Below, piece after piece: positions 44,083-53,052 of a stretch of 64,000 nucleotides of DNA (its first letter is position 1; each line of letters starts with the position of its first letter). This DNA is from BM714 sp964484935. GTDB taxonomy: Bacteria; Bacillota; Clostridia; Peptostreptococcales; BM714. The notes under the pieces are model-generated. The model was not told where the DNA came from, ran no database searches, and saw only the letters and a list, made by a program, of their open reading frames with translations. Location of the stretch: assembly GCA_964484935.1 (NCBI GenBank), contig CAZAFW010000001.1, positions 1-64,000 of the forward strand, read 5' to 3'. Both the position numbers and the translations under genes were made by a program.

Positions 44083-45633
44083 TTATTTCGCGTAATCCAC
44101 AGTTCTTGTTTCTCTAATGAGGTTCACTTTTATCTGACCCGGATATTCCAGATCGTTTTCGACATTCTTCGAAATTTCTCTGGCAAGAAGGATCATTTCG
44201 GTATCTGATATTTTCTCAGGTTTAACCATTATCCTTATTTCACGCCCTGCCTGTATTGCAAAAGCCTTGTCGACCTGATCATACGACTTTGCGATCTCTT
44301 CAAGTTTTTCCAGCCTTTTTACATATGTTTCAAGAGTTTCTCTTCTCGCACCAGGTCTTGCTGCCGAAACAGCATCAGCCGCTGTAATCAAAATTGCTTC
44401 AACTGTTTGAGGCTCATAGTCTCCATGATGCGTAGACATTGCATGAATCACTTCTTTTGACTCTCCATATTTCTTAAGGACATCCATTCCAATCTCTACA
44501 TGGGTTCCCTCCATGTCATGATCAAGAGCCTTTCCTATGTCATGGAGCAATCCGGCTCTCTTGGCAAGCTTTACATCGACTTCTAACTCGGCTGCCATGA
44601 GACCTGCCAAATATGATACTTCTATCGAGTGCTTCAGAACATTCTGCCCGTAACTTGTTCTGTATTTAAGTCTTCCAAGCAATTTGATCAATCCCGGATG
44701 AAGATTGTGTATTCCGGCATCGAAAGTTGCAGCTTCTCCCTCTTCTTTGATTTTTTCATCAATTTCGGCTGAAGCCTTGTTTACCATTTCCTCAATTCTT
44801 GCAGGATGGATTCTGCCATCGACAATGAGTTTCTCCAATGCAACACGTGCAATTTCCCTTTTGATTGGATCAAAAGCCGATAGTATAACAGCTTCAGGTG
44901 TGTCATCGATAATGAGATCCACTCCGGTCAAAGTCTCTAAAGTCCTTATGTTTCTTCCTTCTCTGCCTATAATTCTGCCTTTCATTTCATCATTCGGAAG
45001 ATTGACGACCGATACAGTGCTTTCAGCAACATAATCCGCAGCATATTTTTGTATGGAATAGGCCAATATTTCCTTAGCTTTTTTACTGGCTTCCTCTTTT
45101 GCGTTTGAAACTATATCCTTTATCATTATTGCCGACTCATATCGGACTTCCTTTTCAATATCCTGGAGAAGCATTTCCTTTGCTTCTTCAGCAGTAAATC
45201 CAGACACTCTTTCAAGTTCTTCTATCTGCTTCTTGAAAAGTTCGTCGACTTCCTGGTTCTTTACTTCTATTTCTTTTAATTTTCCGATTAGTATATTTTC
45301 TTTTTCTTCAAGCGCCTCTGTCTTTGCATAAAGAGATTCCTCTCTTTTATTGAGTCTTTTCTCTGTTCTTTGAGATTCTGTTCTTCTTTCTCTTATTTCT
45401 TTGTTCAAGTCTTTTCTTAATCTATGAATTTCTTCTTTTGCATCTATTAAAGCTTCTTTTTTCGCTGTTGTCGCCAATTTATTCGCTTCAGAAAGTATTT
45501 TTCTTGCTTTTTCTTCAGCGCTTTGAATTTTTTCAGCGGCAATCTTTTTTCTGTATAAATATCCCAATCCAAAAGCAATGGGAACAAGTACTACAGCTGC
45601 AATCGCTAAATAGTATATTTTGATAATATGCAT
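44083..45633 (-). CDS. rny: Ribonuclease Y
   Basis: 516 residues: one N-terminal membrane helix (about 5-24), a long coiled coil (25-205), a KH domain (GRIIGREGRNIRTLE) and an HD domain (GLLHDIGKALDHD). It starts mRNA decay at the membrane. The ATG at 45633 (MHIIKIYYL) follows GGGAGGTGT closely; the longer frame to 45693 runs through the leader hairpin and is rejected. Confidence 0.95.
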   Translation of the reverse strand: MHIIKIYYLAIAAVVLVPIAFGLGYLYRKKIAAEKIQSAEEKARKILSEANKLATTAKKEALIDAKEEIHRLRKDLNKEIRERRTESQRTEKRLNKREESLYAKTEALEEKENILIGKLKEIEVKNQEVDELFKKQIEELERVSGFTAEEAKEMLLQDIEKEVRYESAIMIKDIVSNAKEEASKKAKEILAYSIQKYAADYVAESTVSVVNLPNDEMKGRIIGREGRNIRTLETLTGVDLIIDDTPEAVILSAFDPIKREIARVALEKLIVDGRIHPARIEEMVNKASAEIDEKIKEEGEAATFDAGIHNLHPGLIKLLGRLKYRTSYGQNVLKHSIEVSYLAGLMAAELEVDVKLAKRAGLLHDIGKALDHDMEGTHVEIGMDVLKKYGESKEVIHAMSTHHGDYEPQTVEAILITAADAVSAARPGARRETLETYVKRLEKLEEIAKSYDQVDKAFAIQAGREIRIMVKPEKISDTEMILLAREISKNVENDLEYPGQIKVNLIRETRTVDYAK

Positions 45634-45645
45634 ACACCTCCCATT

Positions 45646-45680
45646 TATAATAAAAAATAAAAACCGAGACAACTCGGTTA
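45646..45680 (-). terminator. Terminator-like hairpin in the rny leader
   Basis: AACCGAG/CTCGGTT, 7 bp with a 4-nt loop (45662-45679), followed on the minus strand by TTTATTTTTTATTATA and then the rny ribosome site. Could be the recX terminator, but it also lies downstream of the rny promoter. Confidence 0.7.
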
Positions 45681-45733
45681 AAACCCAATTCACGAGGAAC
45701 TAAAACGGGCAGTTTAATAGAATCCTCTTTGTA

Positions 45734-45762
45734 ATTTTAAAACTTTTCGTATTTATTGTCAA
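45734..45762 (-). promoter_or_regulatory. Strong promoter of rny
   Basis: Minus-strand TTGACA (45762-45757), exact 17-bp spacer, TAAAAT (45739-45734). It directly follows the recX stop and precedes a 95-nt leader holding the hairpin at 45662-45679. Confidence 0.8.
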
Positions 45763-45764
45763 GC

Positions 45765-46379
45765 TTATTGGACAATGCCCACAAAATGATTTTCCATTGA
45801 TTTCCTTATGGCTTCTGTTGAGAATCCTTTTCTATACAAGTATTGTCTCACCTTGTTCATTTCATGTTTTTTATCGCTTTTTCCGTATCTTTTTTCAATC
45901 AATTTCAAGGCCCTGAATTCTTCTTTTTCAAGAACATTTAGTTCAGTCAGGATTGCCTCCACTAATGGTTCATTAATGCCCTTGTTTATTGATTTCATTT
46001 TTATTGCATAAGTCGACTGGTTTTTTTCAATAAGCTCATCAATATAGTCCCTCGCATACAATTCGTCGTCCAGCATTCCGTATTCCACCATTTTTAAAAT
46101 TGTCGCCTGTATAATGTATTCTGGTATGTGGATTTTTCTTAAATGATTTGAAACCTCTTTTTCGGTTCTTCTCTTGAATTCAATGTATTTCAATGTCCGC
46201 TCTAAAGAATAGGTCTCAGTGAAGTCTCTCAATTCCTTTTCCATTTTCTCGTCAATAGTAAAATGATTTTCCAATCTATTATTTTTAAGCCATTTTGCAT
46301 CACAAAAATAAAAAACTTCACAATCGGTTAAAATCCTGCTCACGCTCTTGTTCACTTTTTCTAGAAGTATTACTTTCAT
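45765..46379 (-). CDS. recX: Regulatory protein RecX
   Basis: 204 residues from the ATG at 46379, 9 nt after GGAAGGGG. Three-helix repeats typical of RecX: KYIEFKRRTEKEVSNHLRK, YGMLDDELYARDYIDE and VRQYLYRKGFSTEAIRK. RecX modulates RecA filaments. Follows recA and is separated from it by a terminator hairpin, so it is probably made at a lower level by read-through. Confidence 0.9.
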   Translation of the reverse strand: MKVILLEKVNKSVSRILTDCEVFYFCDAKWLKNNRLENHFTIDEKMEKELRDFTETYSLERTLKYIEFKRRTEKEVSNHLRKIHIPEYIIQATILKMVEYGMLDDELYARDYIDELIEKNQSTYAIKMKSINKGINEPLVEAILTELNVLEKEEFRALKLIEKRYGKSDKKHEMNKVRQYLYRKGFSTEAIRKSMENHFVGIVQ

Positions 46380-46400
46380 TGATCGCATCCCCTTCCCAAG

Positions 46401-46446
46401 AAAGGCCGAAACTCCCAATAAAAATATTGTGGGCGTTTCGACCTTT
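46401..46446 (-). terminator. Terminator between recA and recX
   Basis: On the minus strand AAAGG-T-CGAAAC-G-CCCA pairs with TGGG-A-GTTTCG-G-CCTTT, ending in CTTTCTT. It sits 22 nt before the recX start. Confidence 0.7.
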
Positions 46447-46487
46447 TATCTTGCTTAAAGCTGTATTGCCTTACTTTATTCCATTAA

Positions 46488-47501
46488 TTATTCCGCTTCT
46501 TCTTTTGTTACTGTTTCCAAGCCGTAATAATCCCTTATCTTTTTTTCAATATCAACAAACATATCGGCATGTTCCATAAGATGTTGTTTTGCATTTTCCC
46601 TGCCTTGCCCTATTCTGTCTTCATTGTAACTGTACCAAGATCCTGATTTTTTTATTATACCTGCATTTACCCCGCAGTCAAGGATGCCTCCCTCTTTTGA
46701 CACGCCTTTGCCATACATTATATCGAATTCAGCGATTTTAAATGGTGAAGCAACCTTGTTCTTGGCAATCTTTATTTTTGTTCTGTTTCCTACTATCTGG
46801 TCTCCCTGCTTGATGCTTCCTATTCTACGCACATCTATTCGAACCGACGAATAAAATTTAAGAGCTCTTCCTCCTGTTGTGGTCTCGGGGTTCCCAAACA
46901 TGACACCAATTTTTTCCCTGAGTTGATTTATGAATATTACAGATGTTCTTGAACGGCTGATTATTGCAGTCAATTTCCTCATGGCCTGAGACATGAGCCT
47001 TGCCTGAAGACCCATATGACTGTCTCCCATTTCCCCGGTCAGCTCAGCCTTCGGTACGAGCGCCGCAACCGAGTCCAAAACAATTATATCTATTGCTCCG
47101 CTTCTGACCAAGGCTTCTACTATGTCCAATGCCTGCTCTCCCGTATCAGGCTGGGAAAGAATAAGGTTTTCTATGTCAACACCCAAATTGCCGGCATATA
47201 CCGGATCCAACGCATGCTCTACATCTATGAAAGCGGCATTGCCGCCATTTTTTTGACACTCTGCAATCATATGGAGAGAAACCGTTGTTTTCCCGGAAGA
47301 TTCAGGACCGTATATCTCAATTATTCTCCCTTTTGGAATTCCTCCTATGCCCAATGCAATATCCAGTTCCACTATACCCGTAGGAATCGACTCCACATTT
47401 GCTCTCGCTCCGTCGTCTCCGAGCCTCATGATTGAACCCTTCCCGAATTGTTTTTCTATTTGTGTCAATACAGTATCAAGAGCCTTCTTTTTTTCGTCCA
47501 T
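46488..47501 (-). CDS. recA: Recombinase A
   Basis: 337 residues from ATG at 47501 (MDEKKKAL), the normal RecA beginning; a GTG at 47528 preceded by AAAGG is an alternative start giving nine more residues. Walker A GPESSGKTTV, the MAW-like and L1/L2 loops (GVMFGNPETTTGGRALKFY) and C-terminal domain are all present. It forms filaments for recombination and triggers LexA cleavage. Own SOS-controlled promoter. Confidence 0.96.
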   Translation of the reverse strand: MDEKKKALDTVLTQIEKQFGKGSIMRLGDDGARANVESIPTGIVELDIALGIGGIPKGRIIEIYGPESSGKTTVSLHMIAECQKNGGNAAFIDVEHALDPVYAGNLGVDIENLILSQPDTGEQALDIVEALVRSGAIDIIVLDSVAALVPKAELTGEMGDSHMGLQARLMSQAMRKLTAIISRSRTSVIFINQLREKIGVMFGNPETTTGGRALKFYSSVRIDVRRIGSIKQGDQIVGNRTKIKIAKNKVASPFKIAEFDIMYGKGVSKEGGILDCGVNAGIIKKSGSWYSYNEDRIGQGRENAKQHLMEHADMFVDIEKKIRDYYGLETVTKEEAE

Positions 47502-47541
47502 ATTGTCCCAGTGCGAAACTGGATTCACCCACCTTTCATAT

Positions 47542-47555
47542 CGAACATTTGTTCT
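47542..47555 (-). promoter_or_regulatory. LexA (SOS) operator of recA
   Basis: Minus-strand AGAACAAATGTTCG contains a perfect GAAC-N4-GTTC. It begins about 10 nt after the -10 box, over the transcription start. Confidence 0.88.
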
Positions 47556-47563
47556 TTTATTTG

Positions 47564-47592
47564 ATTATATCCCACTATTTTATATTAATCAA
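47564..47592 (-). promoter_or_regulatory. recA promoter
   Basis: Minus-strand TTGATT (47592-47587), 17-bp spacer, TATAAT (47569-47564). The -35 overlaps the end of cinA. Confidence 0.75.
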
Positions 47593-48838
47593 CCTTTTTT
47601 AAGATTTGATATAATTTTTTCATTATATTATTAACCGTATAGGTCCTTATTCTTTGTCTGTCTCCACGAATATGATAAGTTTCAATTTCAATTGTCCCAT
47701 CAATCAAGAAAGCTGCATATACAAGACCGACTGGCTTTTCTTCTGTTCCGCCTTCCGGACCTGCGATGCCTGTTACAGATATGCATACGTCACTGCCTGT
47801 CTCCTTGTAGAGTCCTACAGCCATCTCTTCCGCCGTCTGCACGCTTACCGCCCCGTGCTTTTTCAATATTTCAACGTCGACATGAATCCTCTTCTCTTTG
47901 GCTTCGTTGCTGTATGTGATGAAACCTTCACCAAAAACATCCGACGCTCCCGGCACGTCAATGAAATTAGAAGCCAGCAAGCCGCCCGTGCATGATTCAA
48001 CCGTTGAAACCTTCAATTCTTTATCCCTGAGCAAATTTATCACCATTTCATTGAGTTCTCTTTCATCTTCCGAATAAACAAATCTGCCCAAACGTTTTTT
48101 TATCTCGTTTATTGTCGGCTGCAAAACAGTTTCAGCCGATTCTTTATCCTTTTGCTTTGTAGCCACCCTTATCGCAACATCCCCCGGCTTCGCATATGTA
48201 GCAATTGTAGGGTCTTTCTGGTTTTCAATCAGATCAATCAATTCAGTTTCAACGGCAGATTCGCCAATTCCCGTAAGCCTCAATACTTTAGAATGAATGC
48301 ATACATCTGTCATTGCCGAAAAATAGTCATTGAGGTGGGCATTGAACATCGCTTTCATTTCATGCGGCGGCCCCGGAAGACATATCACAGTTTTGTTTTC
48401 TTGATCTGTTTGCAGAATAAATCCTGGAGCCGAACCCATGTCATTTTTCAGTATCGTACTTCCCTCAGGGAAAAAAGTCTGCCTGTAGTTGTTTTTCGTT
48501 ATTTCTTTTATCGACCTTCCATATCTTTTCATTATTTTTTCCATCTGATTTACAGCTTCATGGTTCTGTTTCAGTTCCCTTTTAAAAACTGAGGCTACCG
48601 CCTCTTTTGTCATATCATCCTTGGTCGGGCCAAGTCCTCCAGTCAAAAGAATTATATCCACCTTCTTGAACAAAATTTCCAAAACGCTCTGCAATCGGCA
48701 ATGATTGTCCCCAACAACAATCTGATAGTATACATTTATTCCGAATTTTTTCATTTGCTGAGATAAATATGCCGCATTTGTATTCACAATTTCTCCCATC
48801 AACAACTCTGTACCAACATTTAAAATTGCAGCGTCCAT
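47585..48838 (-). CDS. cinA: Competence/damage-inducible protein CinA
   Basis: 417 residues with the N-terminal MoaB/MoeA-like domain (NVGTELLMGEIVNTNAAYLS, TGGLGPTKDD) and the C-terminal NMN-amidase domain (VSTVESCTGGLLASNFIDVPG, SVTGIAGPEGG). It breaks down ADP-ribose and deamidates nicotinamide mononucleotide. The order pgsA-cinA-recA is conserved in Firmicutes. Confidence 0.93.
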   Translation of the reverse strand: MDAAILNVGTELLMGEIVNTNAAYLSQQMKKFGINVYYQIVVGDNHCRLQSVLEILFKKVDIILLTGGLGPTKDDMTKEAVASVFKRELKQNHEAVNQMEKIMKRYGRSIKEITKNNYRQTFFPEGSTILKNDMGSAPGFILQTDQENKTVICLPGPPHEMKAMFNAHLNDYFSAMTDVCIHSKVLRLTGIGESAVETELIDLIENQKDPTIATYAKPGDVAIRVATKQKDKESAETVLQPTINEIKKRLGRFVYSEDERELNEMVINLLRDKELKVSTVESCTGGLLASNFIDVPGASDVFGEGFITYSNEAKEKRIHVDVEILKKHGAVSVQTAEEMAVGLYKETGSDVCISVTGIAGPEGGTEEKPVGLVYAAFLIDGTIEIETYHIRGDRQRIRTYTVNNIMKKLYQILKKVD

Positions 48839-48850
48839 AAGTTCCCCTTT

Positions 48851-49369
48851 TTAGATTATGACTTTTTTGTTTTTTCCTATATAATCGACAGCGGACAAAA
48901 TTGTTGACAATACTGATATCCAAAGCATAATATCCGCAATCGCTCCATTGGTTAACATTAATAATATTATCGCAAACATTTGTGTATTTGTCTTGATTTT
49001 GCCCCAAATGCTTGCCGCTATAACCAATCCTTTAGAAGCCGCGAGAGATCTGAATGAAGTAATAAGAAATTCCCTCGCAAGAATAATAACAACCGGCCAC
49101 ACTGATATTCGTCCAACTTGAACCAATGCAATAAGTGCCGATGCAACCAGTATCTTGTCCGCCATTGGATCCATCAATTTTCCAAAGTCAGTTATCAATT
49201 CATATTTTCTCGCCAAATAACCGTCAAGAAAATCTGTAATTGAAGCAATTATAAAAATCACCGCCGCAATTATCCTCGAATTTTGCATTCCCGACAAAAG
49301 CACCCAAATAAATATAGGCACCATTATTATCCTTGCCACAGTAATTTTATTTGGCAGATTCATTTTCAA
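48851..49369 (-). CDS. pgsA: CDP-diacylglycerol-glycerol-3-phosphate 3-phosphatidyltransferase
   Basis: 172 residues, several membrane helices. CDP-alcohol phosphotransferase motif DFLDGYLARKYELITDFG followed by KLMDPMAD matches D-x2-DG-x2-AR-x8-G-x3-D-x3-D. It makes phosphatidylglycerophosphate at the membrane. Its start overlaps rimO by 23 nt. Confidence 0.93.
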   Translation of the reverse strand: MKMNLPNKITVARIIMVPIFIWVLLSGMQNSRIIAAVIFIIASITDFLDGYLARKYELITDFGKLMDPMADKILVASALIALVQVGRISVWPVVIILAREFLITSFRSLAASKGLVIAASIWGKIKTNTQMFAIILLMLTNGAIADIMLWISVLSTILSAVDYIGKNKKVII

Positions 49370-50723
49370 TCACTCCAATCAAATCGTACTCAAGCGAATC
49401 TGTAATTTTAACATCTACAAAGTCACCCGGCTCAAGCTCGCTTTTGGTATTGATGTATAAAACACCATCTACCTCAGGAGCGTCGTATTGTGTCCTGCCG
49501 ATGTAAACATCTTCATTTTCAATTTTTTCATCAATTATAGCTTTTATGGTCATGCCGATTTTTTTGTTGTTTGCATTTTCCGAAATTTTCTTTTGCAAAA
49601 GCATTATTCTTTCTTTCCTGTCCGCCTTTGTATTGGAATCAATCTGGCAATCGAATCCTGCGGCAGGCGTCCCCTCTTCTGGCGAATATTCGAAGACTCC
49701 AAGCTTGTCAAATATTTGTTTTTCAACGAATTCAATCAATTCTTCGAATGCCCCAACGCTCTCTCCGGGAAAACCGACCATAAGAGTTGTCCTTATGGAC
49801 ATGTCTGGAATCAATCTTCTAATCATTTCTAAAACTTTTTCCAAATCTTTTGAATTTGTATGGCGATTCATTCTTTTTAAAACATCATCATTGCAATGCT
49901 GAATGGGCATGTCGAGGTAATTGCATATTTTATCATTTTTTCTTATCATTTCAATCAACGATTCATCCAAAACATCCGGATACGCATACAATATCCTTAT
50001 CCATTCAATGCCGTCAACAAGCACAAGTTCTTCAAGAAGTTCAACCAGCTTGAATTCACCATATATGTCTAATCCGTATTTTGTTGTATCCTGTGCTATA
50101 AGCACTATTTCCTTTACTCCCCTGCTTGCCAATTCATTTGCTTCCGAAATAATATCTTCGATTCTTCTGCTCTTGTACCCTCCCTTGAATCCAGGTATGG
50201 TGCAGTATGTGCACCTGTTGTCGCAGCCTTCCGAGATTTTCACATAAGCATAATGCTCCTGGTCGAGAAGAACTCTTTCCCTTTCTTCATAATCCACATA
50301 ACGGTCTATTTCTCCGACATTTGAGATTCTATTTCCGTCACTTTCGAATTTTTCCAGCATCTCAGGCAGCTCCAAAAATTTCGTCACTCCGATTATTATG
50401 TCAATTTCAGGCATCTCTCTTTGTATTTCATCGGCAAATCTTTCAGAAAGGCATCCTGCCGCTACAATGACCTGGTTTTTACTTTTAATGCGTCCGAATT
50501 CCAATATGGTATTGACTGACTCTTCCATTGCATCAGCTATGAAGCCGCATGTGTTGACAATGATATAATCGGCATCCTCAAAATCATAAGTCAAATCCAA
50601 CCCCGCCTTTATCAAGCGGCCTGCAAGAAACTCAGAATCAACTTGGTTCTTCGAACACCCCAAGGTTTCAATTAAAAACTTTTTATTTTCAATTTTGATT
50701 TTCTTTTTATCAGCACTATTCAT
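49347..50723 (-). CDS. rimO: Ribosomal protein S12 methylthiotransferase RimO
   Basis: 458 residues: UPF0004 domain with ETLGCSKNQVDSE, radical-SAM cysteines in CDNRCTYC, and a C-terminal TRAM domain. Distinguished from MiaB (31442 in this window) by GCSKNQVD and IPGFKGGYKSR. It methylthiolates Asp of S12. Overlaps ftsK by 8 nt. Confidence 0.93.
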   Translation of the reverse strand: MNSADKKKIKIENKKFLIETLGCSKNQVDSEFLAGRLIKAGLDLTYDFEDADYIIVNTCGFIADAMEESVNTILEFGRIKSKNQVIVAAGCLSERFADEIQREMPEIDIIIGVTKFLELPEMLEKFESDGNRISNVGEIDRYVDYEERERVLLDQEHYAYVKISEGCDNRCTYCTIPGFKGGYKSRRIEDIISEANELASRGVKEIVLIAQDTTKYGLDIYGEFKLVELLEELVLVDGIEWIRILYAYPDVLDESLIEMIRKNDKICNYLDMPIQHCNDDVLKRMNRHTNSKDLEKVLEMIRRLIPDMSIRTTLMVGFPGESVGAFEELIEFVEKQIFDKLGVFEYSPEEGTPAAGFDCQIDSNTKADRKERIMLLQKKISENANNKKIGMTIKAIIDEKIENEDVYIGRTQYDAPEVDGVLYINTKSELEPGDFVDVKITDSLEYDLIGVIENESAK

Positions 50724-52992
50724 AATCGGTCCCCAAATCTTCCTCGTTTATTAATACGTTTCTTGGTTTCTTGCCGTCGCTTTTGCTCACTATGCCTCTT
50801 TTTTCCATCTCGTCGATTATCCTGGCGGCACGATTGTAGCCTATCCTGTATCTCCTTTGCAGCATCGATATTGATATTTGATCCATTGCAGCAACAGTTT
50901 CGATAACTTCCGGCAAAAGCTCGTCAGTTTCATCAACATTGTCTTTGACGAAAGTTTCTGCAGGTATTTCTTCATATTCCACTTCGCCAACCTGTGATTT
51001 TATATGATTCAAGACTTTTTTTGTCTCGTTGTCAGATACAAAAACGCCCTGAATCCTTCTTGGCTTGGACTGCCCCACCGGATAGTGCAGCATGTCCCCT
51101 TTACCCAATAATTTTTCAGCCCCACCCATGTCCAATATCGTTCTGGAATCGGCTTGAGAAGAAACCGCAAAAGCAATTCTTGATGGTATGTTGGCTTTTA
51201 TTATTCCCGTTATTACATCCACCGACGGCCTTTGCGTTGCAACGATCAAATGGATGCCTGCGGCCCTTGCCATTTGAGCTATTCTGCATATTGCATCCTC
51301 CACTTGACTTGGAGCTACCATCATCAGATCCGAAAGTTCGTCAATTATGACGACAATTTGATACATGCTTTCATGGTCGCGGCTTTTATTATAGCTTTTT
51401 ATATCCCTCACATTGGTTTCTGCAAATGTCTTATATCGCTCATTCATCTCATTTACAACCCAATTCAATGCCGCTGCAGATTTTTGGGGGTCGGTGACAA
51501 CAGGCATGATAAGATGCGGAATGCCGTTATACTGATTCAATTCAACAACTTTCGGGTCAATCATTAAAAATTTCACTTCATCCGGTCGTTTTGCAAAAAG
51601 CAAGCTGGTGATGAGCGCATTTACACATACGCTTTTGCCTGATCCAGTTGCACCTGCAATCAACAAGTGCGGCATTTCTGTTAGATCGGATACTATTGGA
51701 TTTCCCGATATGTCTTTCCCAAGCGCAAAATTCAAGCCTTCTTTTTTCTCTTTGAAGCTATTGCTTTTTATGATTTCACGCAAGCCTACAAGCGAATTTC
51801 CATCGTTTGGAACCTCAATTCCAACTGCCGCCTTCCCCGGAATCGGAGCTTCGATCCTTATGTTTCTTGCGGCTAGATTCAAAGCTATGTCATCTGAAAG
51901 TGAAACGATTCTGCTTACCTTCACGCCCGGTTTCGGCTGTATTTCGTACCTGGTGATAGTCGGCCCCCTGCTAACTTGAACAACCTTTGCGTCGACTCCA
52001 AAATCATCCAATATCCTTTCAAGGTTTTTCGCTTTTTTCAATACTGATTTCCTATCCATTTCCTTGCCGTTTTCAGGGGTTTTATCCAGCAGTTCAATTC
52101 CCGGCAATCTGTATTGCCTATAATTTTCACTAAAACCGCTCTTGCATATTTCACTGTTGATTTTTATAGGCTCTGAAATTGAATCTGCCTTTGGATTTGT
52201 AGCGGATTCATCCCTTTGACCAATTTTTTCTTCAGTTTTGACATTTTCAATACTGTCTTTGCGTTCTCCATATTCCTTGGCATAGTCAATCACCTTTATC
52301 GCAGGCTGAGTTTTAATCTCTTCCGGGATTTCATTAAGAGTTTTCTTTTCGGTTTTTTCTTTTTTCTTTTTTCGTTCCTTGTATGCGGCTTCCTCTTTAG
52401 TGAATACTTTCAATGCGGATTTCTTAAGCACCTTTATGGAAAATCTCAATGCTCCCGCAACCGCTTTATATATTTCCGCTATGGATTTGTCCAAAATTAT
52501 AGCTGTTCCAACCAATAAAAGTATTGCGCAAAGAAATAGACTCCCATAGGTCCCAAGCATTTTAACCGATGCAGAGTATATCATTCTGTTTATCAATCCG
52601 GGAGCTTCCCCGGAGACGCCGCCCGCAAAATAGACGGCTGTTTCTTTGACATCGAAAGTCCTTTGGATGCCATTAGTGATACCGTATAAAATTGAACCCG
52701 AAACCATAAAATCAGCCAAAACAAAAACACTTCTATAAGAACCGCCTTTTTCAATCACTTGCAGAAGGCCTGACAAAATCAAGATAAAAGCCATGTATAC
52801 CGCATTCCCATTGAACAAACCTCCGAAAACATTCTTCAGCCACTCTCCGACTATCCCTGCTGATTGGGTATAGATGCTAAGCAGAAGCATTATCCCTGCC
52901 GAAATCATGACAAACGGCAAAATCAAATGTTTCTTTTTGTCTTTCACTTTTACACTCGCCTTTTGTTTTTTTCTGTTTTTTGCTGTAGCCAT
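50716..52992 (-). CDS. ftsK: DNA translocase FtsK/SpoIIIE
   Basis: 758 residues from the ATG at 52992 (AAAGGTGA upstream). Four membrane helices in the first ~170 residues, a charged linker, the RecA-like motor with Walker A AGATGSGKS and the C-terminal gamma winged helix (MLQRRYRIGYNRAARIID) that reads oriented DNA sequences. It pumps DNA at the division or sporulation septum and activates XerCD recombination. Confidence 0.95.
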   Translation of the reverse strand: MATAKNRKKQKASVKVKDKKKHLILPFVMISAGIMLLLSIYTQSAGIVGEWLKNVFGGLFNGNAVYMAFILILSGLLQVIEKGGSYRSVFVLADFMVSGSILYGITNGIQRTFDVKETAVYFAGGVSGEAPGLINRMIYSASVKMLGTYGSLFLCAILLLVGTAIILDKSIAEIYKAVAGALRFSIKVLKKSALKVFTKEEAAYKERKKKKEKTEKKTLNEIPEEIKTQPAIKVIDYAKEYGERKDSIENVKTEEKIGQRDESATNPKADSISEPIKINSEICKSGFSENYRQYRLPGIELLDKTPENGKEMDRKSVLKKAKNLERILDDFGVDAKVVQVSRGPTITRYEIQPKPGVKVSRIVSLSDDIALNLAARNIRIEAPIPGKAAVGIEVPNDGNSLVGLREIIKSNSFKEKKEGLNFALGKDISGNPIVSDLTEMPHLLIAGATGSGKSVCVNALITSLLFAKRPDEVKFLMIDPKVVELNQYNGIPHLIMPVVTDPQKSAAALNWVVNEMNERYKTFAETNVRDIKSYNKSRDHESMYQIVVIIDELSDLMMVAPSQVEDAICRIAQMARAAGIHLIVATQRPSVDVITGIIKANIPSRIAFAVSSQADSRTILDMGGAEKLLGKGDMLHYPVGQSKPRRIQGVFVSDNETKKVLNHIKSQVGEVEYEEIPAETFVKDNVDETDELLPEVIETVAAMDQISISMLQRRYRIGYNRAARIIDEMEKRGIVSKSDGKKPRNVLINEEDLGTDYE

Positions 52993-53007
52993 ACAAATCA
53001 CCTTTTT

Positions 53008-53041
53008 CAAAAAAATAGAGTGGCATAAATACATGCACCAC
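53008..53041 (-). terminator. Weak terminator after dapF
   Basis: GTG..GCAT / ATGC..CAC stem with a two-nt bulge, followed on the minus strand by CTATTTTTTTG. Confidence 0.35.
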
Positions 53042-53052
53042 CATTTATTATA

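Noticed and set aside
47016..47435. 139-codon plus-strand frame opposite recA
   Set aside because: Antisense to a certain gene; composition is that of a reverse frame.
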